A stretch of 64,000 bases of DNA from Ruminococcus sp. (GCA_015066745.1 SVNW01000005.1:1-64000), one strand, 5' to 3'. Numbered from the stretch's first letter, positions 7,698-17,650 are shown. A program made the numbers and translations. The notes: generated from the sequence alone by a model not told the origin.

Positions 7698-10067
7698 GTG
7701 TTTTTTAAAATATTAAAAAAAGATATAAAAAGAAAGAAAACAATGAATATTATACTTCTGTTTTTTGTTGTATTGTCTTCAATGTTTGCTTCAAGCAGTG
7801 CCAATAATATAATAACTGTCATAAACGGTATAGATAACTTCTTTGAAAAAGCACAGGTGCCCGATTGTGCCCTGATGATATCAAATGAAGAAGATGCAAA
7901 AGCACTTCCTGATATACTTGAAAGTATGAGTGAAGTGAAAGAATACAGATATGAATTTAATTTTTTTCTTGGAACAGGTATCAGATACAAGGATAAAAGT
8001 TCAAGCGGTATGATCGTTTCAGATGACAATATGGGAATCGTATATTTTGATAAAAATAATGACCCTATCAAAAATGTTGAACCGGGAACTATATATGTAG
8101 TCGGAAAATTTATGGATGAATTTGGCGTAAAAAGCGGTGATGATATAGCAGTAGAGTTTCACGGAGAATCGTACAGATTCAAAGTTGCAGGTTACCTTAA
8201 AGATGCGATATACGGCTCGACCATGGCAGTCGGTTACAAATTTATAATCAACGCCGAAGATTTTAAAAGAATTGTTCCAAAAGAATGTAAGCTTGGTGAG
8301 ACAGGAAAGTATTATATTTATTATGTTCATACAGATGATACGGATAAAGTTCTGAGTACGATAAGCCAGAATGATATTGAATCAGTAAATTTTAAGAAGT
8401 CAGCATTTAAGATAACATATATTATGGATACTCTGACAGCGATGGTATTGCTTGTGCTTGGTATATTTCTTATATCTATAGCACTTGCAGTGTTAAGATT
8501 TACTATTTCCATAACGATTTCCGAGGATTATCGTGAGATAGGTGTTATGAAGGCTATAGGTATAAAAGAAAAGGTAATAAGAAAAATTTATCTGACAAAG
8601 TACCTTGTTATAGCGGTTGCAGGTTCTTTAACAGGTTTTGTAGCCGGTATCCCTTTTGGAAAATTTATGCTTGCGGGTGCACCCAAGTCCATAGTGCTGG
8701 AAAATGAAAACATGATACTTATCAGTGCATTGTGTTGTATATCAATAGTTTTTATAACAGGCATTTTCAGTTTTGGCTGTACTGCGAAAATAAACAGATT
8801 AAGTCCGGTAAATGCTATAAATAACGGTTCTACAGGCGAGACCTTCAAAAAGAAAAGTAAACTGCATCTTGAAAAATATCGTCTTTCGCCTGCAAAGTTT
8901 ATAGCGCTCAGTGATATATTTGCAAGACCCAAACGTTTTATAGTAATAACGCTGGTATATACGCTTTCTCTTTGTATGGTACTTATACTTGCAAATACTG
9001 CAAATACTCTGGGCAGTAGTGAATTTATAAGATTATATGGAATAAAAAAATCAGATGTGTACATAAACGATATGGGACTGCTGGACACGTTCACATCGGA
9101 TAATAAAATAGAAACTCTGAAATCTCATATTCTTAAAACAGAGGAAATGTTAAAAGAAAACGGAATGGACGCAAGCTGTATGTGTGACCTTATAGTGACT
9201 CTTAATGTGTCTTACAAGGAGAATAATTACAGAGCTATGGTTTTTCAGGGAATAGGTGCAAGTGCTGATATGTATGATTATTGTGAAGGTACTCCGCCCC
9301 GGAATGCTGATGAAATTGCGGTTACTACTGTAATAGCCGACACTCTCGGAGTTCGTATAGGTGATACAATAACCATTCATATGGATTCGGGAAATAAAGA
9401 CTTTATCATAACAGCACTGTATCAGTCTATGTATGATATGGGTAACGGTATTCGTTTGCATGAAACAGCAAAGATGGATTATTCTCAGATATACAATTCT
9501 ATGGGACTACAGGTTGATTTTAATGATAGTCCGTCAGATAAAGTGATAGAACAGAGAATAAGAAAGATAGAAAAACTATATGATCATGATGAAAGAATAC
9601 AGGTATGGAGTGCAGAAGAGTATGCTTTGGAAACAGTAGGTACGGTTGTTGAGGCGATAAATGCGGTAAAAATTATGACAATAATTTTATCGGTTATAAT
9701 AATAGCTCTTATAACGATTTTAATGGAACGTTCTTTTATAGAAGACGAAAAAACGCAGATATCGCTTCTCAAGGCAATGGGCTTTAAGACAGGTACAGTT
9801 ATAAAATCACATATTTTCAGATTTGCTTTCCTATGCATACCGGTTACAGTTCTGTCACTTGTGTTAAACTACCCTCTTACAAATCTGATTGTGAACCCTG
9901 TATTTTCGGCTTTTGGTGCAAATCTGGGAATTGATTATGTGATAAAGCCTCTTGAAATATTTATTCTTTATCCTGCAATTATATTATGCACAACTGTTTT
10001 AAGTGCGTTTTTTACATCTTTGTACACAAAAAAAATCACCGCTTCACAGATTTCAATGATCGAGTGA
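7698..10067 (+). CDS. FtsX-family ABC transporter permease, BceB-like
   Basis: The 789-residue membrane protein has one N-terminal transmembrane segment, a long extracytoplasmic domain, then clusters of transmembrane helices near residues 245-370, 420-445 and 660-780. That is the FtsX/MacB-like layout seen in BceB-type detoxification permeases. GTG 7698 is chosen as start because AGGAAA lies about 9 bases upstream and the product then begins with a short basic segment before the first helix; a TTG at 7653 overlapping the ATPase gene is less likely. It pairs with the ATPase at 6883. Export or protection against a peptide antibiotic is inferred from family and context. Confidence 0.85.
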   Translation: MFFKILKKDIKRKKTMNIILLFFVVLSSMFASSSANNIITVINGIDNFFEKAQVPDCALMISNEEDAKALPDILESMSEVKEYRYEFNFFLGTGIRYKDKSSSGMIVSDDNMGIVYFDKNNDPIKNVEPGTIYVVGKFMDEFGVKSGDDIAVEFHGESYRFKVAGYLKDAIYGSTMAVGYKFIINAEDFKRIVPKECKLGETGKYYIYYVHTDDTDKVLSTISQNDIESVNFKKSAFKITYIMDTLTAMVLLVLGIFLISIALAVLRFTISITISEDYREIGVMKAIGIKEKVIRKIYLTKYLVIAVAGSLTGFVAGIPFGKFMLAGAPKSIVLENENMILISALCCISIVFITGIFSFGCTAKINRLSPVNAINNGSTGETFKKKSKLHLEKYRLSPAKFIALSDIFARPKRFIVITLVYTLSLCMVLILANTANTLGSSEFIRLYGIKKSDVYINDMGLLDTFTSDNKIETLKSHILKTEEMLKENGMDASCMCDLIVTLNVSYKENNYRAMVFQGIGASADMYDYCEGTPPRNADEIAVTTVIADTLGVRIGDTITIHMDSGNKDFIITALYQSMYDMGNGIRLHETAKMDYSQIYNSMGLQVDFNDSPSDKVIEQRIRKIEKLYDHDERIQVWSAEEYALETVGTVVEAINAVKIMTIILSVIIIALITILMERSFIEDEKTQISLLKAMGFKTGTVIKSHIFRFAFLCIPVTVLSLVLNYPLTNLIVNPVFSAFGANLGIDYVIKPLEIFILYPAIILCTTVLSAFFTSLYTKKITASQISMIE

Positions 10068-10075
10068 TATGCAAA

Positions 10076-10107
10076 AATGTCTGTTGTCTTATATAGATAA
10101 CAGGCAT
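10076..10107 (+). terminator. Probable intrinsic terminator after the ABC permease
   Basis: AATGTCTGTTGTCT and AGATAACAGGCATT form an imperfect stem with G-U pairs, followed by ATTTTATTA. It separates the transporter genes from the two-component genes. Confidence 0.55.
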
Positions 10108-10127
10108 TATTTTATTATGGTTTATGG

Positions 10128-10156
10128 TTGACTCAGCGTGTAATAGGGATTATAAT
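10128..10156 (+). promoter_or_regulatory. Strong sigma-A promoter of the two-component operon
   Basis: TTGACT at 10128-10133 and TATAAT at 10151-10156 are separated by exactly 17 bases. Confidence 0.8.
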
Positions 10157-10190
10157 AAAGTTATATTTACACAGGAAGGCGTGAGATATT

Positions 10191-10853
10191 ATGACAGATA
10201 TATTGATTGTAGAAGACAATGAAGAGTTGAGCAGTTTGTTATGTGATTTTTTAAGAGCGGAAGATTATACGGTATCCGTAGCCGATACAGGTGAAAAGGC
10301 GCTGACGCTTTATGAAAAATACGGAGCAAAACTTGTTATACTGGATGTACTGCTTCCGGGAATTGACGGATTTGCGGTATGTTCAAAGATACGTGAAAAC
10401 AGTAACACACCTATACTTATAGTGAGTGCCCGAACAGAAAAAGAAGATAAACTAAACGGTCTTATTCTTGGTGCTGATGATTACATTGAAAAACCGTATG
10501 ACATAGATATTCTTCTTGCAAAAATAGATGGTATCTTTAAAAGACGTTATGCCGTAGATGAGATAACGGATAATAACATCACAATAAACAGGGCAAGCCG
10601 TACAGTTCTCAAAGACGGAAATCGTGTAGAAATGACATCGAAGGAATTTGAACTGCTTCTCATGTTTTTAGAAAACAAAGGGAAAGCGCTTACCAAAGAA
10701 TATATTTTTGACACGATCTGGGGAAGTGAAAGTTTTTCAGAACAGCAGACACTTACAGTACACATAAAGTGGTTAAGGCAGAAGATAGAAGAAGATCCGA
10801 AAAATCCTCAGAAAATTAAAACTGTATGGGGCGTGGGGTATAAGTACGAATGA
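10191..10853 (+). CDS. OmpR/PhoB-family response regulator
   Basis: This 220-residue regulator has a receiver domain at residues 1-115, with phospho-acceptor Asp52 (in VILDVLLPG), the acidic pair near Glu8-Asp9 and Lys101. A winged-helix DNA-binding domain at about 125-220 ends in VWGVGYKYE, typical of the OmpR family. It overlaps the kinase gene by four bases (ATGA), indicating translational coupling. It probably controls the adjacent BceAB-like transporter, because such modules are usually linked. Confidence 0.92.
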   Translation: MTDILIVEDNEELSSLLCDFLRAEDYTVSVADTGEKALTLYEKYGAKLVILDVLLPGIDGFAVCSKIRENSNTPILIVSARTEKEDKLNGLILGADDYIEKPYDIDILLAKIDGIFKRRYAVDEITDNNITINRASRTVLKDGNRVEMTSKEFELLLMFLENKGKALTKEYIFDTIWGSESFSEQQTLTVHIKWLRQKIEEDPKNPQKIKTVWGVGYKYE

Positions 10854-12085
10854 GAAATTTTAACAGGATTTTTGCTGTGATAATAGTTGTTATACTCATA
10901 CTCTTTGCAGTATCAAATATTATGGCAATCAAACTATGCAGGCAGGAAAACGGGAGAGGTTACAGGGTAGAGATACATCGTCTGATAAAAAATATAGAGG
11001 ATAACGGTTATGAAGATCTTGATTTGTCGGATTGTCTGTATGTAAAAGATGTTGTAAAAAAATCCGGTGACGATTTTTATAAAAGTGAGAGCGATTACTA
11101 CATATGGGAAAAGGACGGTCAGCTGTATCGTTTTGAGTATGAAAATATATCAGACAGTATAACTAAAAAAGTTTTGACGGTAATAAACGGTGTGCTTGTA
11201 ATTGTTTTATTGATTGTAGTTTTAATCTACATATATATCCGACATAAAATATTAATGCCATTTGAAAAGCTTACAGATGTACCATATCAATTGTCAAAAG
11301 GTAATCTTACAGTGCCTCTTAAAGAAAGTAAAAACAAATTTTTCGGAAAATTTATCTGGGGTGTTGATTTGCTTCGTGAAAATATTCAACAGCAGAAAGA
11401 ACGGGAACTTGAACTTCAGAAAAATCGTAAAATGTTGCTTTTATCTCTATCCCATGACATCAAAACTCCGTTGTCAGCAATAAAATTATATTCAAAAGCG
11501 TTATCTAAAAATCTCTACAATGATACAAAAAAACAAATCGAAATAGCTGAAAATATAAACTCAAAAGCAGATGAAATAGAACGCTATGTAACGCAGATAA
11601 TAACAGCGTCAAGGGAAGAGATACTTGCATTTGACATGAATATAGACGAGTTTTATCTGTCTGACCTTGTAAGTAAGGTAGATAATTATTATACTGAAAA
11701 ATTAGAACTTAATAAGATAAAATTTATCAAAGAAGGATATAATGATTGTCTGATTTACGGCGATATCGACCGAAGCGTTGAAGTATTGCAGAATATAATA
11801 GAAAATGCCATAAAATACGGCGACGGCGATTTTATACGACTGTCATTTTCCGAAGAGGACGGCTGTATTCTGATTTCAGTCTGCAATAGTGGCTGTACGC
11901 TGAAAAATGAAGAACTTCCACATATTTTTGACAGCTTCTGGCGTGGCGAAAACTCAACCGGACAAAAAGGAAACGGACTGGGCTTGTACATTTGCCGTAG
12001 TCTTATGAATAAAATGAATGGTGATATTTTTGCACATATTGAAGACGGTAATATTACGGTGACGGGTGTGTTTGCGAAGGTATAG
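10850..12085 (+). CDS. Sensor histidine kinase
   Basis: The 411-residue membrane kinase has transmembrane helices at about residues 7-26 and 110-131. The HisKA domain carries LSHDIKTPLSA with His202, and the ATPase domain shows an N box (ENAIKYGDG) and a G box (GNGLGLYICRS). The roughly 80-residue extracytoplasmic region between the helices is longer than in classical BceS intramembrane sensors. The kinase may therefore sense a ligand directly, not only transporter flux; that is inference. It is coupled to the response regulator by a 4-base overlap. Confidence 0.9.
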   Translation: MRNFNRIFAVIIVVILILFAVSNIMAIKLCRQENGRGYRVEIHRLIKNIEDNGYEDLDLSDCLYVKDVVKKSGDDFYKSESDYYIWEKDGQLYRFEYENISDSITKKVLTVINGVLVIVLLIVVLIYIYIRHKILMPFEKLTDVPYQLSKGNLTVPLKESKNKFFGKFIWGVDLLRENIQQQKERELELQKNRKMLLLSLSHDIKTPLSAIKLYSKALSKNLYNDTKKQIEIAENINSKADEIERYVTQIITASREEILAFDMNIDEFYLSDLVSKVDNYYTEKLELNKIKFIKEGYNDCLIYGDIDRSVEVLQNIIENAIKYGDGDFIRLSFSEEDGCILISVCNSGCTLKNEELPHIFDSFWRGENSTGQKGNGLGLYICRSLMNKMNGDIFAHIEDGNITVTGVFAKV

Positions 12086-12099
12086 CCTGTTTGTGGGCG

Positions 12100-12128
12100 T
12101 TGAACAAATATTGAAAATATGGTATACT
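12100..12128 (+). promoter_or_regulatory. Sigma-A promoter of the second DUF1703 pair
   Basis: TTGAAC at 12100-12105 and TATACT at 12123-12128 have a 17-base spacer. It is a near-copy of the promoter at 143-171, with the same following leader. Confidence 0.75.
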
Positions 12129-12165
12129 AAGAGAAATGACAGAAACTTTGAAAGGAGCGGAATAG

Positions 12166-13857
12166 ATGAAAAGAGCGATAGCCATAGGCAGGCAAAGCTA
12201 TGAAACAATAATATCCCGAAAAAATTTTTATGTAGATAAAACATTATTTATAAAAGACTGGTGGGAAAGTGAAGATGATGTAACACTTATAACCCGACCG
12301 AGAAGATTTGGAAAAACTCTGAATCTTGATATGATGAACTGTTTTTTCAGTACCGAGTATAAAAACAGAGCAGACCTTTTTGAAAATTTAAAAATCTGGG
12401 AGCATGAAGAGTACAGAGAGATGCAGGGAAAATATCCTGTTATTTTTCTTAGTTTTGCCGGGATAAAAGATAATAATTACGATGATGCACTTGGAACATT
12501 TTTTGATACATTTGTTGAACTCTATAAGGAGCATGAAAAAATGTTAACTGAAAGCACAAATCTTTCAGAACGTGATAAAAAAGACTTTGAAAAAATCATT
12601 GATGCACTTGAAGAGGGTGAAGACAGAACAATATTTAAGTTGGTTTTAAAAAAATTGTCTAAGTTTTTATCAAAGCATCACCAAAAGAATGTAATAATCC
12701 TGCTTGACGAATATGATACGCCATTACAGGAAGCCTATGTAAACGGCTACTGGAATGAGATGTCAGGGCTTATAAGAAATCTTTTTAATAATACTTTCAA
12801 AACAAATAAATATTTGAGCCGTGCAATACTTACCGGTATAACAAGAGTGAGCAAAGAATCAATGTTTTCAGATCTCAATAATCTTGAATTGTGTACAATG
12901 TCCAGTGAAAAATATCAGGAATACTTTGGGTTTATTGAAGATGAAGTATTTGAATCAATGAACGAATACGGATATACAAATAAAGACGAAGTAAAGCAGT
13001 GGTATGATGGATTTACAATAGGAACAGAGCATGGTATGTATAATCCATGGTCAATAATAAATTTTCTTGATAAGGGTATACTTGCACCCTACTGGTCAAA
13101 TTCAAGTTCAAACACCCTTGCAGACCAACTTCTTCGTGAGGGAGATGCAGGACAGAAACAGGACTTTGAAAAGCTTTTAAACGGAGAAACTATAAGTAAA
13201 GAAATAGATGAAGAAATAGTATTCAAGCAACTTGATGAGGACAGTAATGCAATATGGAGTTTACTTTCAGCAAGCGGATATCTCAGAATAAATTCTATAA
13301 AGTCCGGAATATATGAACTGGAGATAGTAAACTATGAAGTAATGTATATGCTCAGAAAACTTGTAAAAGGATGGTTCTCGAAAAATTCCAAAAATTACAA
13401 TGATTTTATACGTGCTTTACTAAAAGGTAATGTACGTGAAATGAACAAGACAATGAACGAACTTACATTATCCATGTTCAGTTCATTTGATGCAGGAAAC
13501 AGACCATCGGAAAGACTACGCCCCGAAAGATTTTATCACGGATTTGTTTTAGGATTGCTTGTAGAACTTCGTGACAGGTATATAGTGACCTCAAACAGAG
13601 AAAGCGGATACGGAAGGTATGACGTAATACTCGAACCCCGAAATCCCGCCCAGAATGACGGAATAATACTCGAATTTAAAGTGCATGACAAAGAAGACGG
13701 AGAACACACCCTTGAAGATACGGTAAAATCGGCACTTATGCAGATAGAAGAAATGCAGTACGACAAAACTCTTACAGAACACGGAGTACCAAAAGAGAAA
13801 ATAAGAAAATACGGATTTGCGTTTGAGGGTAAGAAAGTGCTTATCGGAGCGTCTTAA
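12166..13857 (+). CDS. AAA-ATPase-like / PD-(D/E)XK nuclease family protein (DUF1703 type), copy 3 (mosaic)
   Basis: The 563-residue protein has the B-type N-terminus of copy 2 and intact RPRRFGKT, DEYD and D...ExK motifs. Residues about 305-410 are different: this block (starting at ILAPYWSN and including FKQLDEDSNAIWSLLSASGYL) aligns with copies 1, 2 and 4 only at scattered positions. Sequence on both sides is nearly identical to the other copies. A sharply bounded divergent block is best explained by gene conversion with another family member elsewhere in the genome. The block covers the region between ATPase and nuclease, so it may set specificity. Confidence 0.85.
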   Translation: MKRAIAIGRQSYETIISRKNFYVDKTLFIKDWWESEDDVTLITRPRRFGKTLNLDMMNCFFSTEYKNRADLFENLKIWEHEEYREMQGKYPVIFLSFAGIKDNNYDDALGTFFDTFVELYKEHEKMLTESTNLSERDKKDFEKIIDALEEGEDRTIFKLVLKKLSKFLSKHHQKNVIILLDEYDTPLQEAYVNGYWNEMSGLIRNLFNNTFKTNKYLSRAILTGITRVSKESMFSDLNNLELCTMSSEKYQEYFGFIEDEVFESMNEYGYTNKDEVKQWYDGFTIGTEHGMYNPWSIINFLDKGILAPYWSNSSSNTLADQLLREGDAGQKQDFEKLLNGETISKEIDEEIVFKQLDEDSNAIWSLLSASGYLRINSIKSGIYELEIVNYEVMYMLRKLVKGWFSKNSKNYNDFIRALLKGNVREMNKTMNELTLSMFSSFDAGNRPSERLRPERFYHGFVLGLLVELRDRYIVTSNRESGYGRYDVILEPRNPAQNDGIILEFKVHDKEDGEHTLEDTVKSALMQIEEMQYDKTLTEHGVPKEKIRKYGFAFEGKKVLIGAS

Positions 13858-13885
13858 AAATTTAACTTTGAAAGGAGCGGAATAT

Positions 13886-15562
13886 ATGTCAAGACCGATT
13901 GCAATAGGTTCGCAGAGTTTTAGCACTATAATAGAGGAAAACTGCTTTTTTATAGATAAAACATTATTTATAAAAGACTGGTGGGAAAATAAAGATTCTG
14001 TAACACTTATCACCCGACCGAGAAGATTTGGAAAAACACTCAATCTTGATATGATGAACTGTTTTTTCAGTACCGAGTATAAAAACAGAGCAGACCTTTT
14101 TGAAAATTTAAAAATCTGGGAGCATGAAGAGTACAGAGAGATGCAGGGAAAATATCCTGTTATTTTTCTTAGTTTTGCCGGAATAAAAGAAAAGGATTAT
14201 ATTTCTGCGGTTTATAGGATAAATAGCAGGATAAGAGAATTATACGAAAGTAATTCACATATATTAGAGTCGCCTAATCTGACAAAAAGAGATAAAGAAA
14301 GATTTGAAAACTCGATAGATAAAATAGAAGATATAGATTTGCCGGATTCGATAAACCGGTTGTGTTACTATATGAGCAAGTGTTATGAAGACAAAGTAAT
14401 AATCCTCCTTGACGAATACGATACGCCATTACAGGAAGCTTATGTAAACGGCTACTGGAATGAGATGTCAGGGCTTATAAGAAATCTTTTTAACAATACA
14501 CTTAAAACAAATAAATATTTAAGTCGTGCAATACTGACCGGAATAACAAGAGTAAGCAAAGAATCAATGTTTTCAGATCTTAACAATTTGAAACTATGTA
14601 CAATGTCCAGTGAAAAATATCAGGAATACTTCGGATTTAGCGAAGACGAAGTATTTGAATCAATGAACGAGTACGGATATACAAATAAAGACGAAGTAAA
14701 GCAGTGGTATGACGGATTTACGATAGGAACAGAACATGATATGTACAATCCCTGGTCAATAATAAACTTTCTGGATAGTGGAAAACTCGAACCATACTGG
14801 TCAAATACCAGTTCAAACAGTCTTGCAGGAAAACTAATAAAAGAAGGAAGCAAAGAGATAAAATCAGATTTTCAAACCTTAATTGAAGGCGGAACAATCA
14901 CTAAAAAAATAGATACCGAAATGGTATTTTCCAGACTTTCTTCAGATGAAGACGCAGTATGGAGTTTACTTGTGTCAAGCGGATACATGAAACCGATATC
15001 CCAAAACGGTACAAAGACAGAAATAACAATAACCAACTATGAAGTAAGACAGATGTTTGAAGGGCTTGTAGAAGAATGGTTCGGAATGGAGCGTTCAGAA
15101 TACAATGATTTCATAAGAGCATTACTAAAAGGCAATGTACGTGAAATGAACAAAACAATGAACGAACTCACATTATCCATGTTCAGTTCATTTGATGTAG
15201 GAAACAGACCATCTGAAAGACTACGCCCCGAAAGATTTTATCACGGATTTGTTTTAGGATTGCTTGTAGAACTTCGTGACAGGTATATAGTGACCTCAAA
15301 CAGAGAAAGCGGATACGGAAGGTATGACGTAATACTCGAACCCCGAAATCCCGCCCAGAATGACGGAATAATACTCGAATTTAAAGTGCATGACAAAGAA
15401 GACGGAGAACACACCCTTGAAGATACGGTAAAATCGGCACTTATGCAGATAGAAGAAATGCAGTACGACAAAACTCTTACAGAACACGGAGTATCAAAAG
15501 AGAAAATAAGAAAATACGGATTTGCGTTTGAGGGTAAGAAAGTGCTTATCGGAGCGTCATAA
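13886..15562 (+). CDS. AAA-ATPase-like / PD-(D/E)XK nuclease family protein (DUF1703 type), copy 4 (mosaic)
   Basis: This 558-residue protein has the A-type N-terminus of copy 1. Its divergent block is at residues about 101-176, where KEKDYISAVYRIN and following residues replace the KDNNYDDVLGTFF segment of the other copies. This shifts the length by 4 residues. ATPase and nuclease motifs are intact. The start is ATG 13886, eight bases after AAAGGAGC; a longer frame reaching back into copy 3 is rejected. It is separated from copy 3 by only 28 bases. Confidence 0.85.
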   Translation: MSRPIAIGSQSFSTIIEENCFFIDKTLFIKDWWENKDSVTLITRPRRFGKTLNLDMMNCFFSTEYKNRADLFENLKIWEHEEYREMQGKYPVIFLSFAGIKEKDYISAVYRINSRIRELYESNSHILESPNLTKRDKERFENSIDKIEDIDLPDSINRLCYYMSKCYEDKVIILLDEYDTPLQEAYVNGYWNEMSGLIRNLFNNTLKTNKYLSRAILTGITRVSKESMFSDLNNLKLCTMSSEKYQEYFGFSEDEVFESMNEYGYTNKDEVKQWYDGFTIGTEHDMYNPWSIINFLDSGKLEPYWSNTSSNSLAGKLIKEGSKEIKSDFQTLIEGGTITKKIDTEMVFSRLSSDEDAVWSLLVSSGYMKPISQNGTKTEITITNYEVRQMFEGLVEEWFGMERSEYNDFIRALLKGNVREMNKTMNELTLSMFSSFDVGNRPSERLRPERFYHGFVLGLLVELRDRYIVTSNRESGYGRYDVILEPRNPAQNDGIILEFKVHDKEDGEHTLEDTVKSALMQIEEMQYDKTLTEHGVSKEKIRKYGFAFEGKKVLIGAS

Positions 15563-15588
15563 CAACAACTTTTAAGAGGTAACATAAC

Positions 15589-16098
15589 ATGACATACAAT
15601 ATATTAAACGAAAATTTTGTCGGAAATTGTGTTCCGATATTAATTACCATAGGTAATCTACAATCTATAAATGAGTTTCGTAAAACAAGACATAAGATAC
15701 GAGCTTTTTCTGTCATATACGGCATTATCGGTGCATTGGTGATTGTTTTACTGAAAATAGATAAACAATCTGCTTTTGAGTGGGTAGGTTTGTATTCGGT
15801 AATTTATTTTTTTCTGGAGTATATCAGAGATAAATCTTCAAGATTTTTTTCTTTATCAGAACAAGTGGAAGATGACAACTATCTATACTATAAGATTATA
15901 TGTCCTTTTATCGGGCTAGCGGGTTTGCTACTCTTGCTTTTTACGTTTAGTCCATTATTCTCTAAGCTTATATGCAAACTGGATAGTAATATTTATATGT
16001 TGGCGAAGTATAATTATGTTATTGGGGTCATATCGTATTTTTGGTATTATATAGTTGTCAAAAAAAGATTTCCGACCAAAAACATTAAGTTAAAGTAA
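15589..16098 (+). CDS. Small integral membrane protein, unknown
   Basis: The product is 169 residues with hydrophobic helices at about 42-60, 65-80, 104-125 and 139-155, a basic C-terminus and no recognised motif. The start follows AAGAGGT by 8 bases. It lies 26 bases after copy 4 of the DUF1703 genes and may be transcribed with them. The next two genes also encode small membrane proteins, so the three could form one unit. Confidence 0.6.
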   Translation: MTYNILNENFVGNCVPILITIGNLQSINEFRKTRHKIRAFSVIYGIIGALVIVLLKIDKQSAFEWVGLYSVIYFFLEYIRDKSSRFFSLSEQVEDDNYLYYKIICPFIGLAGLLLLLFTFSPLFSKLICKLDSNIYMLAKYNYVIGVISYFWYYIVVKKRFPTKNIKLK

Positions 16099-16142
16099 AA
16101 AAACAATATTTGTTGTTAGTGATTTCAGGGAGGTATATTATT

Positions 16143-17066
16143 ATGAGAGAAAACAATGATATAAATTTTTTAAGTAAACATAAGCTTATGATGTGTACAA
16201 TGGTGATACTGCGTTTTATAATGTGTATAGCATTTTATATATGTAACTGGTTACTATACGAAAAGTGTCATACATACTACGGAATGAGTGGAATACCATA
16301 TAAAGAAGGGTTTGTTATGACTGTACTGGTAGCATTGGAACTGCTATTTCTAGCACTTTCTTTAGAATCGGTTTATAAGTTTTCAACACCTGAAACTTTG
16401 AAGTTTTATAAACATTACAGGATAGTATATGCAACATATGTTATTTTAATGGTTTCAACGTATATAACGCTTGTGAGCAACAGTAAATTAGTAGTTTATT
16501 TTTTACTGTGGGGTGCTTTGTTTTTAGCTTCGATTCTGATAAATATATTTATATCAAGAAAGGCTTGTTTTTTAACGTATAGAGAACTTAATGAATGGCT
16601 AAAAGATTATTGTGTTGATATAGATGATAACCAAAAATCTGCCTTAAAGAAAATAAAATCAGAAAATATAAAATTATTGATTTTTTATGTGATTTCATTT
16701 TGGGTATATAAACATATTATGTCATTTACATGGCTGTTTATAATATATGAATTGATTTATATGGCTTTCTTAGTTTGGAGATACAGAGAAGTTTTTAAAT
16801 ATTACTATCCTGAAAGATATCTGGAAATATCGTTATTAAATGCTGTTTTTTGCGGTGCAGGTGCATTAATTGTATTTTTGTTAAACATGAAATATCTTAA
16901 TATAGAAATTTTTCAGAACCGTACTCTCGAAGAACTGTCTGTTATACAAATATTATTTATGATACCGTTTGCCATCTGGGAATTATCTAAATATCGTGGA
17001 TACAGATGTTTTGAATACATGAAAATAGTAGATGAAACAGACTTGTCAGGGAAAAAGAAGAAATGA
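16143..17066 (+). CDS. Polytopic membrane protein, unknown
   Basis: This 307-residue protein has about seven to eight hydrophobic segments (near residues 15-35, 58-78, 95-115, 120-140, 180-215, 230-260 and 270-285). It has charged cytoplasmic loops and a Lys-rich C-terminus. ATG 16143 is preferred because GGGAGG lies 9 bases before it; the longer frame from 16110 covers that ribosome binding site. No family is recognised. It sits between two other small membrane-protein genes. Confidence 0.65.
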   Translation: MRENNDINFLSKHKLMMCTMVILRFIMCIAFYICNWLLYEKCHTYYGMSGIPYKEGFVMTVLVALELLFLALSLESVYKFSTPETLKFYKHYRIVYATYVILMVSTYITLVSNSKLVVYFLLWGALFLASILINIFISRKACFLTYRELNEWLKDYCVDIDDNQKSALKKIKSENIKLLIFYVISFWVYKHIMSFTWLFIIYELIYMAFLVWRYREVFKYYYPERYLEISLLNAVFCGAGALIVFLLNMKYLNIEIFQNRTLEELSVIQILFMIPFAIWELSKYRGYRCFEYMKIVDETDLSGKKKK

Positions 17067-17105
17067 TTTTCAAACAATAAAATATTTTTTAAAGATGAGA
17101 TAACT

Positions 17106-17597
17106 ATGGAACAAGATAATAATAAACTAAAATTTGTACATCAAAGATTTTACATGAGGTCATACAGTTGTATACCGATTGTTTTTAGTTCGCCTTTTCT
17201 GGAAGGGTATATCATGAATAAACTTGGGTTTGATCCGGAAGAACATAAAATCCTATTTTGCCTTATATCAGGGATATTAGTGTTTATATTAGGTGACTTC
17301 TTATTTAAGTATACATCAAAGTTTTTTTACAGAGATGGAGAAATAACCGTAGATGGTGATAATATTGTTCTGAAAACTACTAAAACATTTGAATTCAAGC
17401 GTTCAAATCTGGTTGAGGTAGTGCAAAAAGAATTTTATTATTTTGGAGTAAATATGCTGATAGTGTATTTGCGATATAAAGACGGTGACAATGAAAAAGA
17501 AGTAAAATTTTTTTCTCGTGATTACTTTGATGATGATAAATGTCCCGATGATGTACAGGCTGTTTATGACTTTCTAAAAATAGATAGAGATAGATAG
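17106..17597 (+). CDS. Small membrane protein with PH-like tail, unknown
   Basis: The 163-residue protein has two close hydrophobic segments at about residues 18-35 and 48-68. A beta-rich soluble tail follows (DGEITVDGDNIVLKTTKTF...), resembling bacterial PH-like (bPH) domains; this resemblance is weak. The ribosome binding site is poor (GATGAGAT), suggesting coupling to the upstream gene. It ends about 55 bases before the promoter of the GH5 gene. Confidence 0.55.
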   Translation: MEQDNNKLKFVHQRFYMRSYSCIPIVFSSPFLEGYIMNKLGFDPEEHKILFCLISGILVFILGDFLFKYTSKFFYRDGEITVDGDNIVLKTTKTFEFKRSNLVEVVQKEFYYFGVNMLIVYLRYKDGDNEKEVKFFSRDYFDDDKCPDDVQAVYDFLKIDRDR

Positions 17598-17650
17598 CGA
17601 AAAAAGTTCTCTTGATTTTGTTGATGTTGCGTAAAGTTTATAAAATTATA

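Larger units (their letters stand above)
12100..15562 (+). repeat. Long direct repeat, right copy (two-gene DUF1703 module)
   Basis: This is the second copy of the module at 143-3619. The gene order of N-terminal types is reversed (B then A here, A then B on the left), and two internal blocks differ. Confidence 0.8.

Noticed and set aside
13817..13885. Upstream extension of DUF1703 copy 4 into copy 3
   Set aside because: The extension reads through the conserved AAAGGAGC ribosome binding site; copy 1 shows the true start.
143..15562. Composite transposon bounded by the DUF1703 repeats
   Set aside because: The repeats are ordinary paralogous genes with promoters, without transposase or terminal repeats.
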